64,000 nucleotides of DNA, taken from the NCBI RefSeq assembly GCF_900157365.1, contig NZ_FUEZ01000004.1, positions 1,661,066 to 1,725,065 of the forward strand, in the 5' to 3' direction. The notes beneath the pieces are model-generated. The model made no database searches. It saw only the letters and a program-made list of their open reading frames with translations, and was not told the origin of the DNA. The position numbers and the translations under genes were made by a program. Positions within the stretch are counted from its first letter, which is position 1; each line of letters begins with the position of its first letter. The DNA comes from Mycobacterium numidiamassiliense (GTDB lineage Bacteria > Actinomycetota > Actinomycetes > Mycobacteriales > Mycobacteriaceae). Below, in pieces: positions 20,033-33,484 of the stretch.

Positions 20033-21013
20033 CTAGGCGTCCCCGTCGAATAGTCCTGTGACTGAGCCATTTTCGAAAACGGCGCGAATGGTGCTGGCCA
20101 GCAGCGGCGCGATCGACAACACCGTGAGCTGCGGGAAACGCTTGTCCTCGCCGATCGGCAGCGTGTTGGTGACGATGACTTCCCGGGCCCCACTGGCGGC
20201 CAGCCGTTCGGCGGCCGGCTCAGACAGCACACCGTGGGTCGCCGCGACGATCACATCGGTGGCACCGTCTTCGCGCAGCAGTTTCACCGCACCGGCGATG
20301 GTGCCGCCGGTGTCGATCATGTCGTCGATCAGCACGCAGGTGCGGCCTTCGACCTCGCCGACGACACGGTTGGAAACCACCTGGTTGGGCACCCGCGGGT
20401 CACGGGTCTTGTGAATGAAGGCCAGCGGAACGCCACCCAGCGAGTCGGCCCACTTCTCGGCGATGCGCACCCGGCCGGAGTCGGGGGAGACCACCACCAT
20501 GTTGCCGTCCGGGTAGTTGTCCTTGATGTAGGTGGTCAGCAAGGTCTGGCCACGCATGTGGTCGACCGGCCCGTCGAAGAACCCCTGGATCTGGTCGGTG
20601 TGCAGGTCGACGGTCACGATCCGGTCGGCTCCCGCGGTCTTGAGCAGATCGGCGACCAGTCGCGCCGAGATCGGCTCGCGGCCGCGGTGCTTCTTGTCCT
20701 GGCGGGCGTAGGGGTAGAACGGCATGACGGCGGTGATCCGCTTGGCGCTGCCCCGCTTCAGCGCATCGATCATGATCAGCTGTTCCATCAGCCAGTTGTT
20801 CACCGGCGCCGGGTTCGATTGCAGGACGAAGGCATCGCAGCCGCGCACCGATTCGTGGAACCGCACGAAGATCTCGCCGTTGGCGAACTCGCGCGCGGTC
20901 TGCGCGGTCACGTGGACGTCGAGTTCCTTGGCTACCTGTTCGGCTAGCTCTGGGTGTGCCCGACCGGAGAACAGCATCAGGTTTTTTCGATTATCGGACC
21001 AGTCGTGGCTCAC
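20033..21013 (-). CDS. prsA: Ribose-phosphate pyrophosphokinase
   Basis: This enzyme makes PRPP from ribose-5-phosphate and ATP, feeding purine, pyrimidine, His, Trp and (in mycobacteria) arabinan-donor synthesis. The protein has 326 residues from GTG at 21013, the M. tuberculosis length. Visible are the ATP-site PFYPYARQDKKHRGREPI and the PRPP-binding loop VLIDDMIDTGGT. The open frame extends 30 codons upstream, but that extension is unlike the family. It lies downstream of glmU in the same direction with about 100 bases between. Confidence 0.96.
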   Translation of the reverse strand: MSHDWSDNRKNLMLFSGRAHPELAEQVAKELDVHVTAQTAREFANGEIFVRFHESVRGCDAFVLQSNPAPVNNWLMEQLIMIDALKRGSAKRITAVMPFYPYARQDKKHRGREPISARLVADLLKTAGADRIVTVDLHTDQIQGFFDGPVDHMRGQTLLTTYIKDNYPDGNMVVVSPDSGRVRIAEKWADSLGGVPLAFIHKTRDPRVPNQVVSNRVVGEVEGRTCVLIDDMIDTGGTIAGAVKLLREDGATDVIVAATHGVLSEPAAERLAASGAREVIVTNTLPIGEDKRFPQLTVLSIAPLLASTIRAVFENGSVTGLFDGDA

Positions 21014-21116
21014 CGTGTTGCCCTCGCCGTGTCGGAGTCGACATTGGAAATGCCCATCGTACGTAGCGAATGGTACGGAAATATGGCCGGGTTGCCAGAC
21101 CACAAACTCGCGGTGT

Positions 21117-22631
21117 CTATTCGGATTCTGGATTCGGTGCGTCCGCCGGGTCCTGCTGGGCAGACGTTTTCGCGGCTTTTTCGGCAGCCTTCTCGGCAGC
21201 TTTTTCGGCGGCGTGGGCCGCTGGGGTGCCCGGCCGCTTGCGCTGCACCCAGTCTTCGATGTTGCGTTGCGGACCCGCCGATACCGCCAACGCCCCCGGT
21301 GGAACGTCGTCGCGCAGCACGGTGCCTGCGCCGGTGTAGGCCCCGTCGCCGACGGTCACCGGCGCGACGAACATGGTGTCCGACCCGGTGCGCACGTGCG
21401 AGCCGATGGTGGTGCGGCGTTTGGTCATGCCGTCGTAGTTGACGAACACGCTGGACGCGCCGATGTTGCTGTGTTCGCCGATGTCGGCATCGCCGACATA
21501 GGTCAGATGCGGCACCTTGGTGCCGTCGCCGATGGTGGAGTTCTTGACCTCGACGAACGTGCCGAGCTTCCCGTCGGCGCCCAGCACCGTGCCGGGCCGC
21601 AGGTAGGTGTACGGGCCCACCGCGGCCCCACTGCCGATCGACGACGACTCGGCGTGCGTCCGGATCACCGAGGCGCCGTCGCCCACGCTGACGTCGGTCA
21701 GGGTGGTGTCTGGGCCGATGACGCAGCGGCCGCCGATCTGCGTGCGTCCGAGCAACTGGGTGCCCGGGTGGATGACGGTGTCGCGGCCGATCGCCACGTC
21801 CACGTCGATCCAGGTGGTGGCGGGATCATCGACGGTGACACCGGCCATCTGGTGGGCGGCGACGATCCGGCGGTTGAGCTCGGCACCCACTTGCGCCAGC
21901 TGGACGCGGTTGTTCACACCGGCCACCAGCGCGCTGTCATCGACGTGCCGGGCATGCACCGTCAGGCCGTCGCCGCGCAGGATGCCGATGACGTCGGTGA
22001 GGTAGAGCTCCTGTTGGGCGTTGTTGGAACTCAGCCGGCCCAGCGCCGAGCGCAACGCGGCGACGTCGAAGGCGTACACACCGGCGTTGACTTCGCGAAT
22101 CTCGCGTTGCGCCGGCGTCGCATCGGCTTCCTCGACGATCGCCGTCACGTCGTTGTCGGCGGATCGCAGGATGCGCCCGTAGCCGAACGGCTCACCGATC
22201 GTGGTGGTCAGCACCGTCGCCGCCGCCGATGCGGCGGTGTGGCCCGCGATCAGATCGGCCAGGGTGTCGGAGTCCAGCAGCGGGGTGTCGCCCGAGGTGA
22301 TGACGACGACGCCGGCGTAGTCGTCCGGCAGGGCGGTCAGGCCGCACAGCACCGCGTGCCCGGTGCCGCGGGGGCGGTCCTGCAGTGCCACCTCGATCGG
22401 GCGCCCCAGGGTGTCGGCGAGTTCGGCCACCACGGGCGTGATCTGCTGGTGGGCGTGGCCGAGGACCACGACCAGATGCTGCGGCGCGACCTTGCTGGTC
22501 GCATGCACCGAATGCGCCAACATGCTGCGCCCCGCGATGGCGTGCAGCACTTTCGGGGTGTCGGACCGCATCCGGGTGCCGGGCCCGGCCGCTAACACCA
22601 GGACCGCTGTGTCACCACCAAACGACATCAA
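21117..22631 (-). CDS. glmU: Bifunctional GlmU (GlcN-1-P acetyltransferase / GlcNAc-1-P uridyltransferase)
   Basis: GlmU performs the last two steps to UDP-GlcNAc, the precursor of peptidoglycan and the arabinogalactan linker. The 504-residue protein has an N-terminal nucleotidyltransferase domain with LAAGPGTRM near residue 13. A left-handed beta-helix of hexapeptide repeats covers about 255-460, including the conserved VNYDG. The C-terminal tail is low complexity, with AEKA repeated three times, so it is charged and probably disordered. The second of two ATG codons could equally be the start. A tRNA-Gln gene lies about 100 bases upstream on the same strand. Confidence 0.96.
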   Translation of the reverse strand: MMSFGGDTAVLVLAAGPGTRMRSDTPKVLHAIAGRSMLAHSVHATSKVAPQHLVVVLGHAHQQITPVVAELADTLGRPIEVALQDRPRGTGHAVLCGLTALPDDYAGVVVITSGDTPLLDSDTLADLIAGHTAASAAATVLTTTIGEPFGYGRILRSADNDVTAIVEEADATPAQREIREVNAGVYAFDVAALRSALGRLSSNNAQQELYLTDVIGILRGDGLTVHARHVDDSALVAGVNNRVQLAQVGAELNRRIVAAHQMAGVTVDDPATTWIDVDVAIGRDTVIHPGTQLLGRTQIGGRCVIGPDTTLTDVSVGDGASVIRTHAESSSIGSGAAVGPYTYLRPGTVLGADGKLGTFVEVKNSTIGDGTKVPHLTYVGDADIGEHSNIGASSVFVNYDGMTKRRTTIGSHVRTGSDTMFVAPVTVGDGAYTGAGTVLRDDVPPGALAVSAGPQRNIEDWVQRKRPGTPAAHAAEKAAEKAAEKAAKTSAQQDPADAPNPESE

Positions 22632-22728
22632 CTCTCCTCTTGCTTTGTCCCACGCCAGGCGGGAGGCAGAAGCCCCGACACGCCATCAAGAGTGTCATTT
22701 CGCGAGCAGTGGTGGCAAAACCCAAAAG

Positions 22729-22800
22729 CTCCGTCGCCAGGACTCGAACCTGAACTATCTGAACCAAAATCAGAGGTGCTGCCGATTACACCACGACGGA
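22729..22800 (-). tRNA. tRNA-Gln (anticodon UUG)
   Basis: A 72-base cloverleaf is readable on the minus strand. The acceptor stem pairs TCCGTCG with CGACGGA, with discriminator G. The anticodon stem TCTGA/TCAGA encloses loop TTTTGGT with anticodon TTG. The T arm has TTCGAGT. CCA is not encoded. It reads CAA and CAG codons. glmU follows on the same strand. Confidence 0.95.
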
Positions 22801-22815
22801 CTGCGTACCGCGGCG

Positions 22816-22829
22816 GGTCAGGGTTGACC
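22816..22829. promoter_or_regulatory. GGTCA-N4-TGACC dyad, possible operator of the Rv1019-type regulator
   Basis: A 14-bp imperfect palindrome with perfect 5-base arms lies between tRNA-Gln and the TetR start, about 100 bases upstream of that gene. Autoregulation is common for this protein class. The short arms make the call tentative. Confidence 0.25.
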
Positions 22830-22916
22830 ACCGACCGCGCCAAGAAGACTTTAGACGGTGCGCTGCCGTGCAGGCTGTCCCAGGGAAAGTCGCCCAACTT
22901 CACCTGCTCAAACCGA

Positions 22917-22922
22917 TACGCT
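22917..22922 (+). promoter_or_regulatory. Candidate -10 box for a leaderless TetR (Rv1019-like) mRNA
   Basis: TACGCT fits TANNNT and ends seven bases before GTG at 22930, where transcription would begin. This supports 22930 rather than the internal ATG at 22987 as the translation start. Confidence 0.4.
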
Positions 22923-22929
22923 GAGTGGC

Positions 22930-23580
22930 GTGGCAGCCCCGGATAAAGCAGCCCCGGACAAAGAAGTCCGGGCCCCGCGCGCCCGGATGACCGGTAGCGA
23001 GCGCCGACACCAACTCATCGGCATCGCCCGCTCGCTGTTCGCCGAACGCGGCTACGAGGGCGCGTCGATCGAAGAGATCGCGCAGCGCGCCAACGTGTCC
23101 AAACCCGTCGTCTACGAGCATTTCGGCGGCAAGGAGGGGCTGTATGCCGTGGTCGTCGACCGCGAGATGTCGGCGTTGCTCGACGGCATCACCTCGTCGC
23201 TGACCAACAACCGGTCCCGGGTGCGCGTCGAGCGGGTCGCCCTGGCGTTGCTCACCTACGTCGAGGAACGCACCGACGGCTTTCGGATCATGATCCGCGA
23301 CTCGCCGGCCGCCATCAGCTCGGGCACCTACTCCAGCCTGCTCAACGACGCCGTCAGCCAGGTCAGCTCCATCTTGGCCGGCGACTTCGCCCGCCGGGGG
23401 CTGGATCCCGATCTCGCGCCGCTATACGCGCAGGCTCTGGTGGGCTCGGTGTCGATGACCGCGCAGTGGTGGCTCGATACCCGCGAGCCGAAGAAGGAAG
23501 TTGTCGCCGCCCACCTGGTCAACCTGATGTGGAACGGCCTGACGCACCTGGAGGCCGATCCGCGGCTGCAGGACGAGTAG
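22930..23580 (+). CDS. TetR family transcriptional regulator (Rv1019-like)
   Basis: This regulator has 216 residues from the GTG, or 197 from the ATG at 22987, the length annotated for Rv1019. The helix-turn-helix is the segment ASIEEIAQRANVSKPVVYEHF. The C-terminal ligand domain is highly conserved in mycobacteria. The GTG is favoured by a -10 box seven bases before it and adds a short Asp/Lys-rich lead. In M. tuberculosis the gene directly precedes mfd; here a tandem repeat and a lysA-like gene lie between them. Confidence 0.92.
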   Translation: MAAPDKAAPDKEVRAPRARMTGSERRHQLIGIARSLFAERGYEGASIEEIAQRANVSKPVVYEHFGGKEGLYAVVVDREMSALLDGITSSLTNNRSRVRVERVALALLTYVEERTDGFRIMIRDSPAAISSGTYSSLLNDAVSQVSSILAGDFARRGLDPDLAPLYAQALVGSVSMTAQWWLDTREPKKEVVAAHLVNLMWNGLTHLEADPRLQDE

Positions 23581-23669
23581 GCCCGCTGCGCGAGATGGGG
23601 GCACCGCCCGCTGCGCGAGCTGGGGGCACCGCCCGCTCCGCGAGCTGGGGGCACCGCCCGCTCCGCGAG
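23581..23669 (+). repeat. 25-bp tandem repeat, 3.6 copies
   Basis: The unit runs GCCCGCT(G/C)CGCGAG, then (A/C)TGGGGGCACC. Full copies lie at 23581-23605, 23606-23630 and 23631-23655, with a 14-base partial copy at 23656-23669. The array begins at the base after the TetR stop codon. Each unit contains a small GC-rich dyad. It is likely variable between strains, like other mycobacterial VNTR loci. Confidence 0.9.
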
Positions 23670-23742
23670 CCTAACGTCAGCGCGATATTTGGCTCGATTC
23701 TTCGCAGTGCCGTTAGGCTCGACGACCAATGTGACAGCCGCG

Positions 23743-25095
23743 TCAGCTCTGGCCTACCCCGCAGTCCCGCGCCAACAGGTCGGCGATCGTTTCGCGGCGG
23801 ATCAGCTCGCGGGCCCGGCCGTCCTTGACGGCCACCAGCGGCGGGCGGCAGACCATGTTGTAGTTCGACGCCATGCTGTGGTGGTAGGCGCCCGTGCACG
23901 CGACGGCCAACAGGTCGCCGGGATGCAGATCCGTGGGGAGCTCGACGTCACGGGCGATCTCGTCGCCCGCTTCGCAGTGCCGGCCCGCGATGGTGACCCG
24001 CTGTTTGAGTCCCACCGCATGCCGGTTGGCCAGCGCGACCATGTACTGCGCGCCGTACAGCGACACCCGCGGGTTGTCGCTCATGCCGCCGTCGACCGCG
24101 ACGAAGGTGCGCCCACCCGGCTGCGTCTTGATCGAGCAGACGCGGTACAGCGTCACACCGGCGCGTCCGCTGATGGCGCGGCCCGGTTCGACGACGATGG
24201 TCGGCCGCGGGAAATGCTCGGCGGCACAAGCCTCGTCGACCGCATCCTCGATGACCCTGGCCAGCCCGTCGACGTCGAATTCGGGGTCGCCCGGGCGGTA
24301 GGGGATCGCGTGGCCCCCGCCGATGTTCAGCTCGGTGAGGATGATGCCGTGCTGGGCGCGGATGTCGGCCATGGCGGCGATCATCCGGTGGATGGCCTCG
24401 CCGTACAGCGCGGCGTCGGTGACCTGCGAGCCGATATGGCAGTGCAGCCCAACCAGATCCAGGATCGGATGCGCCAGCACCCGCTTGACGGCCTCCGCGG
24501 CCTGGTCGCCTTCGAGGGTGAAGCCGAATTTCTGGTCGCTGATGCCGGTGGTCACCGCGCGGTGCCCGTGGATGTCGATGTCGGGGGTGACCCGGACGAG
24601 CACCGGTTGGCGACGTCGCGCCAGGCCCGCGAGGTAGGCGGTCTCGATGCAGGAATCCAGCACGATCCGGCCGACCCCGACGCGTGTCGCGTCGCGCAGC
24701 TCGTCAGGCGATTTCGCGTTGCCGTGCATGACGATCCGGGAGGGGTCGACGCCGCCGGCCAGGGCGACGGCCAGCTCACCGGAGGAGCAGACGTCGACGC
24801 CCAGCCCTTCTTCGCGCGCCCACTGGGCTACCGCCGTGGTCAGCAGTGACTTTCCGGCGTAGACGACCTCGACACCGCGCAGCGCCTTGCGGTACCGGCG
24901 GGCGCGCTGACGGAAGTCGGCCTCGTCGATGACATAGGTAGGGGTGTGAAACTCGTCGGCGATATCCACCAGCGGGACGTCGCCGACGCACAGTCGGCCC
25001 CCGTCGTCGGAATGTGTAGTGACGGGCCAGATCGCGGGATCCAGCCGTCGGGGTGCCGCCCGACCAATGGAGGGCAGCATGTCAAGCAACGTCAT
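23743..25095 (-). CDS. PLP-dependent diaminopimelate decarboxylase-like protein (second LysA-type)
   Basis: This 450-residue fold-III PLP enzyme of the Orn/DAP/Arg decarboxylase family has the PLP lysine at about residue 82 (YAGKSLL). HCHIGSQ, GGGHAIPY and VEPGRAI follow in order. The C-terminal CTGAYHHSMASNYN carries the catalytic region from the partner subunit. The closest family known to me is LysA, which turns meso-DAP into lysine. Mycobacterial lysA normally lies next to argS and thrA (Rv1293), so this is probably a paralogue that may act on DAP or another diamino acid. M. tuberculosis lacks a gene at this place. It is divergent from mfd with about 107 bases between. Confidence 0.88.
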   Translation of the reverse strand: MTLLDMLPSIGRAAPRRLDPAIWPVTTHSDDGGRLCVGDVPLVDIADEFHTPTYVIDEADFRQRARRYRKALRGVEVVYAGKSLLTTAVAQWAREEGLGVDVCSSGELAVALAGGVDPSRIVMHGNAKSPDELRDATRVGVGRIVLDSCIETAYLAGLARRRQPVLVRVTPDIDIHGHRAVTTGISDQKFGFTLEGDQAAEAVKRVLAHPILDLVGLHCHIGSQVTDAALYGEAIHRMIAAMADIRAQHGIILTELNIGGGHAIPYRPGDPEFDVDGLARVIEDAVDEACAAEHFPRPTIVVEPGRAISGRAGVTLYRVCSIKTQPGGRTFVAVDGGMSDNPRVSLYGAQYMVALANRHAVGLKQRVTIAGRHCEAGDEIARDVELPTDLHPGDLLAVACTGAYHHSMASNYNMVCRPPLVAVKDGRARELIRRETIADLLARDCGVGQS

Positions 25096-25187
25096 GACTT
25101 CAAAGTGCGCCCGCCTGACCCCGGGATGGGCAATCCTTACGATCCTTTGACGGCGTCGGGTGCAATTTTGACGTCGTCCGGCGCACC

Positions 25188-25193
25188 TAGAAT
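25188..25193 (+). promoter_or_regulatory. Candidate -10 box for near-leaderless mfd mRNA
   Basis: TAGAAT fits TANNNT and lies nine bases before the mfd ATG at 25203. TTGACG at 25168-25173 could act as a -35 although the 14-base spacing is short. The region also holds the divergent promoter for the lysA-like gene. Confidence 0.42.
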
Positions 25194-25202
25194 GGGTGCA
25201 TC

Positions 25203-28874
<3,672 letters not shown>

Positions 28875-28912
28875 GCAGCTTCGGCGATGACCAGGGAGGA
28901 GCGGCAGGCGCG

Positions 28913-30046
28913 ATGATCGTCGTCTTGTTCGACCCCCGCCGTCCGTCGCTGGTGCCCGTCGAAGCGATCGAGTTCCTTGCCGGCGAGGTGCAGTACACCG
29001 AAGAGATGCCGGTTGCGGTGCCCTGGTCACTGTCGGCGGCGCGTCCGGTGCATACCGGAGACGACGCCCCGGTGTTGCTGTCGTCGGATCCCGACCACCC
29101 GGCCGTCACGGCCCGGCTGGCCGCCGGGGCCCGGTTGATCGCTGCGCCGGAGACACCGCGGGGCGAACGACTGGTGGACGCCGTGGCGATGATGGACAAG
29201 CTGCGCACCGCGGGCCCGTGGGAAAGCGAGCAAACCCACGACTCGTTGCGCAGGTTCCTGCTCGAAGAGACCTACGAAGTGCTGGACGCGGTGCGCAGCG
29301 GCAACGCCGACCAGCTGCGTGAAGAACTCGGTGATGTGCTGCTGCAGGTGCTTTTCCACGCCCGCATCGCCGAAGACGCGCCGCAGTTTCCCTTTGACAT
29401 CGACGATGTCGCCAGCGCGCTGATGCGCAAGCTTGGCAATCGCGTGCCGGGAGTGCTTGCTGGACAATCGATTTCGCTTGAAGATCAGCTGGCCCAATGG
29501 GAAGAGCGCAAAGCGGCCGAGAAGTCGCGCAAGTCGGCGATGGACGAGGTGCATACCGGTCAGCCGGCATTAGCGTTGGCGCAGAAGGTGATTCAGCGCG
29601 CCACCAAGGCCGGGCTGCCTGCTGACCTGATCCCGTCCGAGATCGTCGAAATCTCGGTGTTGACCGATGTCGATGCGGAGAGCACGCTGCGCACAGCGGT
29701 TCTGGAGTTTGTCGACACAGTCCGCGGTGTCGAGAGATCCATTGCCGCCACTCGCCGCGGCGACGACGTTCCGGAAGAGTTCGACGTGACTCCGTTGGGC
29801 GAGGTCACCGAGGCCGAGTGGCGCGAGCACTGGCCGTTCTCGGAGCTCGCAGTCGACGTGCGGGCCGATGAGTCCGAAGACGCCTCCGAAGGGGTCGATG
29901 CGGACGTTCCCGACGACACCGGCGATGACACCGGCGACGACACCGGCGATGACACCGACGAGGACGCCGGCGTCGATGAAGAAGCCGAAGTCGGCGCCGA
30001 CGAGGTGGTCGACGAAGCCGAAGACGGCACCGAGGCGTCCGACTAG
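28913..30046 (+). CDS. mazG: Nucleoside triphosphate pyrophosphohydrolase MazG with acidic C-terminal tail
   Basis: MazG hydrolyses (d)NTPs, including oxidised ones, to monophosphates, cleaning the nucleotide pool. Mg-binding residues are visible as LLEETYEVLD (Glu118, Glu119) and REELGDVLLQ (Glu137, Glu138, Asp141). The protein has 377 residues against about 325 in M. tuberculosis. The extra length is a very acidic tail (about 320-377) with GDDT repeated from a near-perfect 12-base DNA repeat at about 29926-29961. This tail is likely disordered and length-variable. It follows mfd closely and is probably co-transcribed. Confidence 0.94.
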   Translation: MIVVLFDPRRPSLVPVEAIEFLAGEVQYTEEMPVAVPWSLSAARPVHTGDDAPVLLSSDPDHPAVTARLAAGARLIAAPETPRGERLVDAVAMMDKLRTAGPWESEQTHDSLRRFLLEETYEVLDAVRSGNADQLREELGDVLLQVLFHARIAEDAPQFPFDIDDVASALMRKLGNRVPGVLAGQSISLEDQLAQWEERKAAEKSRKSAMDEVHTGQPALALAQKVIQRATKAGLPADLIPSEIVEISVLTDVDAESTLRTAVLEFVDTVRGVERSIAATRRGDDVPEEFDVTPLGEVTEAEWREHWPFSELAVDVRADESEDASEGVDADVPDDTGDDTGDDTGDDTDEDAGVDEEAEVGADEVVDEAEDGTEASD

Positions 30047-30195
30047 CGCCACGGACCGGCGATAGAGTCACGCAAATTTCGGCGGGTGGCCGTCGCGAAA
30101 CGCGCTCCTGGACCGCGAAGCAGCCGAAGAGTACGAAAACTCATGGGACGATGATCGTGGTGATTGTAGATATCGGGGACGTTAAGGGGAGCGTG

Positions 30196-30927
30196 GTGTC
30201 GCCGAGGCGCTGGTTGCGCGCGGCCGCCGTCATCGGCGCGACCGCGATGCTCATGGCGTCCAGCTGCACTTGGCAACTCAGCATGTTCATTCCCGATGGC
30301 GTGCCCCCGCCCGCGGGTGCTCAGGTACCGGCGGTGAACACGCACGCCAGCGGGCGGCCCGCGGATCAGTTGCGGGACTGGGCGCTGCAACGCTCCGCGA
30401 CATTGGAGATTCCGGTCATCGCGCTCGAGGCCTACGCCTATGCCGCCCGCGTCGCCGAGGTGGAGAACCCGAAGTGCCACATCGCGTGGACAACCCTCGC
30501 GGGCATCGGGCAGGTCGAGAGCCACCACGGCACCTACCGGGGCGCCACACTGGCCCCGAATGGGGATGTGAGCCCGCCCATTCGGGGCGTTCGTCTCGAC
30601 GGCACCAGCGGCAATCTGCGCATCGTCGACACCGCCGAAGACGCCGGCGCGGGCGGATCCGGTGTGACGCGCGCCATGGGACCGATGCAGTTCATTCCCG
30701 AGACCTGGCGGTTGTACGGTGTCGACGCTCACAACGACGGTCACGTCAGTCCGGACAACATCGACGACGCCGCCCTCGCCGCCGCCGGTTATTTGTGCTG
30801 GCGCGGAAAGGATCTCGCGACACCCAGGGGATGGATCACCGCGCTGCGCGCCTACAACAACTCAGGCGTCTACGCGCGGGCCGTCCGGGACTGGGCAACC
30901 GCCTATGCGGCGGGTCGCCCGCTGTAG
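30196..30927 (+). CDS. lpqU: Lipoprotein LpqU, lytic-transglycosylase-like
   Basis: This exported lipoprotein has 243 residues from GTG at 30196, the size of Rv1022. The signal peptide ends in MASSC, with Cys24 as lipidation site. The rest is a soluble lytic transglycosylase (SLT/MltB-like) domain with likely catalytic Glu in GQVESHHG and the downstream AMGPMQFIPETW. It should act on peptidoglycan outside the membrane. GTG at 30193 and an ATG at 30151 are also in frame; AAGGGGA just upstream of 30193 favours the GTGs. The gene lies between mazG and eno. Confidence 0.92.
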   Translation: MSPRRWLRAAAVIGATAMLMASSCTWQLSMFIPDGVPPPAGAQVPAVNTHASGRPADQLRDWALQRSATLEIPVIALEAYAYAARVAEVENPKCHIAWTTLAGIGQVESHHGTYRGATLAPNGDVSPPIRGVRLDGTSGNLRIVDTAEDAGAGGSGVTRAMGPMQFIPETWRLYGVDAHNDGHVSPDNIDDAALAAAGYLCWRGKDLATPRGWITALRAYNNSGVYARAVRDWATAYAAGRPL

Positions 30928-30943
30928 AAGGATGAATCCCTGA

Positions 30944-30961
30944 CCCAGGCTTTACGCTGGG
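30944..30961 (+). terminator. Weak hairpin between lpqU and eno
   Basis: CCCAG at 30944-30948 pairs with CTGGG at 30957-30961 around an 8-base loop. Only a short T-run (CCTGTTTGAG) follows. This could be a weak terminator of lpqU or part of the eno leader. Confidence 0.25.
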
Positions 30962-30970
30962 CCTGTTTGA

Positions 30971-32308
<1,338 letters not shown>

Positions 32309-32319
32309 ATTGGAATCGG

Positions 32320-33003
32320 TTGCCCGACGCGAAACGGCCAGATCCGAAGCGCCGCTCTCCGGCATCCCGGCCGGCCAAGCCCGGCGATTCGGTTCGACGC
32401 GGCCGCTCCGCGAGGGGCTCGAGGCCGGTGCAGACCGCGACCGCTCGCAACACCACGCGGACAACGGCCGAGCATGTCGTCGAACCGATCAAGAGACAGA
32501 TCGCCGAGTCCGCCGAGCAGCGGGCCGATCAGCGGCTGGGCTTCACCGCGCGGCGCGCGGCGGTGCTGGCCGCTGTCATTTGTGTGCTGACACTGACCAT
32601 CGCCGGCCCGGTGCGCACCTACTTCGCGCAGCGCACGGAGATGTCGCAGTTGACCGCCACCGAAGCGGCGCTGCGCCGCCAAATCGCCGACCTTGAGCAG
32701 AAGAAGGGCAAGCTCGGCGACCCGGCGTATATCGCGGCGCAGGCCCGCGAGCGGTTGGGTTTTGTCAAGCCCGGCGACATTCCGTTTCAAGTGCAGCTTC
32801 CCGCGGCGGCGGCAGCGTCGCCGCAGCCAGCGGCAGACGCGGCGAAACCCGCTAACAACAACCCGTGGTACACGTCGCTGTGGCACACCATCGCCGACGC
32901 GCCGCACCTGCCGCCGGCCAACCTGGCCCCCTCGGAGGCTCCGCCGGCTCCGGCCGACCCCGGGGTGCCGGCTTCGGCGAACCCCACTGCCCCCGGTGGT
33001 TGA
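32320..33003 (+). CDS. ftsB: FtsB/DivIC-type septum formation protein (Rv1024-like)
   Basis: This 227-residue bitopic membrane protein has a basic, Arg/Lys/Ser-rich cytoplasmic N terminus (1-70) and one membrane helix at about 77-98. An extracytoplasmic coiled coil (about 103-125) follows, and then RERLGFVKPGD, the hallmark of FtsB/DivIC proteins. The tail is Pro/Ala-rich. It should take part in the FtsQ-FtsB-FtsL divisome complex. The TTG start fits the short gap after eno and matches Rv1024 (228 residues). Its stop overlaps the next gene by 8 bases. Confidence 0.88.
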   Translation: MPDAKRPDPKRRSPASRPAKPGDSVRRGRSARGSRPVQTATARNTTRTTAEHVVEPIKRQIAESAEQRADQRLGFTARRAAVLAAVICVLTLTIAGPVRTYFAQRTEMSQLTATEAALRRQIADLEQKKGKLGDPAYIAAQARERLGFVKPGDIPFQVQLPAAAAASPQPAADAAKPANNNPWYTSLWHTIADAPHLPPANLAPSEAPPAPADPGVPASANPTAPGG

Positions 33004-33484
33004 CCGTGCGGACCTGGACGCGGTGGCGCGCCAGCTCGGGCGCGAGCCGCGCGGCGTGCTCGAGATTGCTTATCGGTGCCCCAATGGGGAACCCGGCGTG
33101 GTGAAGACCGCGCCGAGACTTCCTGACGGCACACCGTTTCCGACGTTGTACTACTTGACGCATCCGGTGTTGACCGCGGCCGCGAGCAGGCTGGAGACGA
33201 CGGGATTGATGCGGGAGATGACCGAACGGCTGGGATCCGACGAACAACTGGCGGCCGCCTATCGGCGGGCTCACGAGTCGTGGTTGGCCGAGCGTGACGC
33301 GATCGAGTCGCTAGGCACCACGTTCTCCGGCGGAGGCATGCCGGACCGGGTCAAGTGCCTGCATGTGCTGATCGCGCATTCGCTGGCCAAGGGGCCCGGG
33401 TGCAACCCCTTCGGCGACGAAGCGCTGGCGCTGCTGGCCGCAGAACCGGAGATGGCCCCGTTGTTGGAGGCGGGGCAGTGGTGA
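32996..33484 (+). CDS. DUF501 domain protein (Rv1025-like)
   Basis: This 162-residue cytosolic protein of the DUF501 family is found between ftsB and ppx in most actinobacteria. Conserved features are EIAYRCPNGEPGVV, PTLYYLTHP, GGMPDRVKCLHVLIAHSLA and GCNPFGDEAL. These include conserved Cys/His positions but no proven activity. GTG at 32996 overlaps the ftsB stop, and the gene's own TGA overlaps the next GTG. All three genes are therefore translationally coupled. The open frame upstream of 32996 is only an alternate frame of ftsB. Confidence 0.88.
   Translation: MVDRADLDAVARQLGREPRGVLEIAYRCPNGEPGVVKTAPRLPDGTPFPTLYYLTHPVLTAAASRLETTGLMREMTERLGSDEQLAAAYRRAHESWLAERDAIESLGTTFSGGGMPDRVKCLHVLIAHSLAKGPGCNPFGDEALALLAAEPEMAPLLEAGQW

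Noticed and set aside
20724..22595. A long plus-strand frame across prsA and glmU
   Set aside because: It is antisense to two well defined housekeeping genes and composed of Arg/His/Val/Gly without domains.
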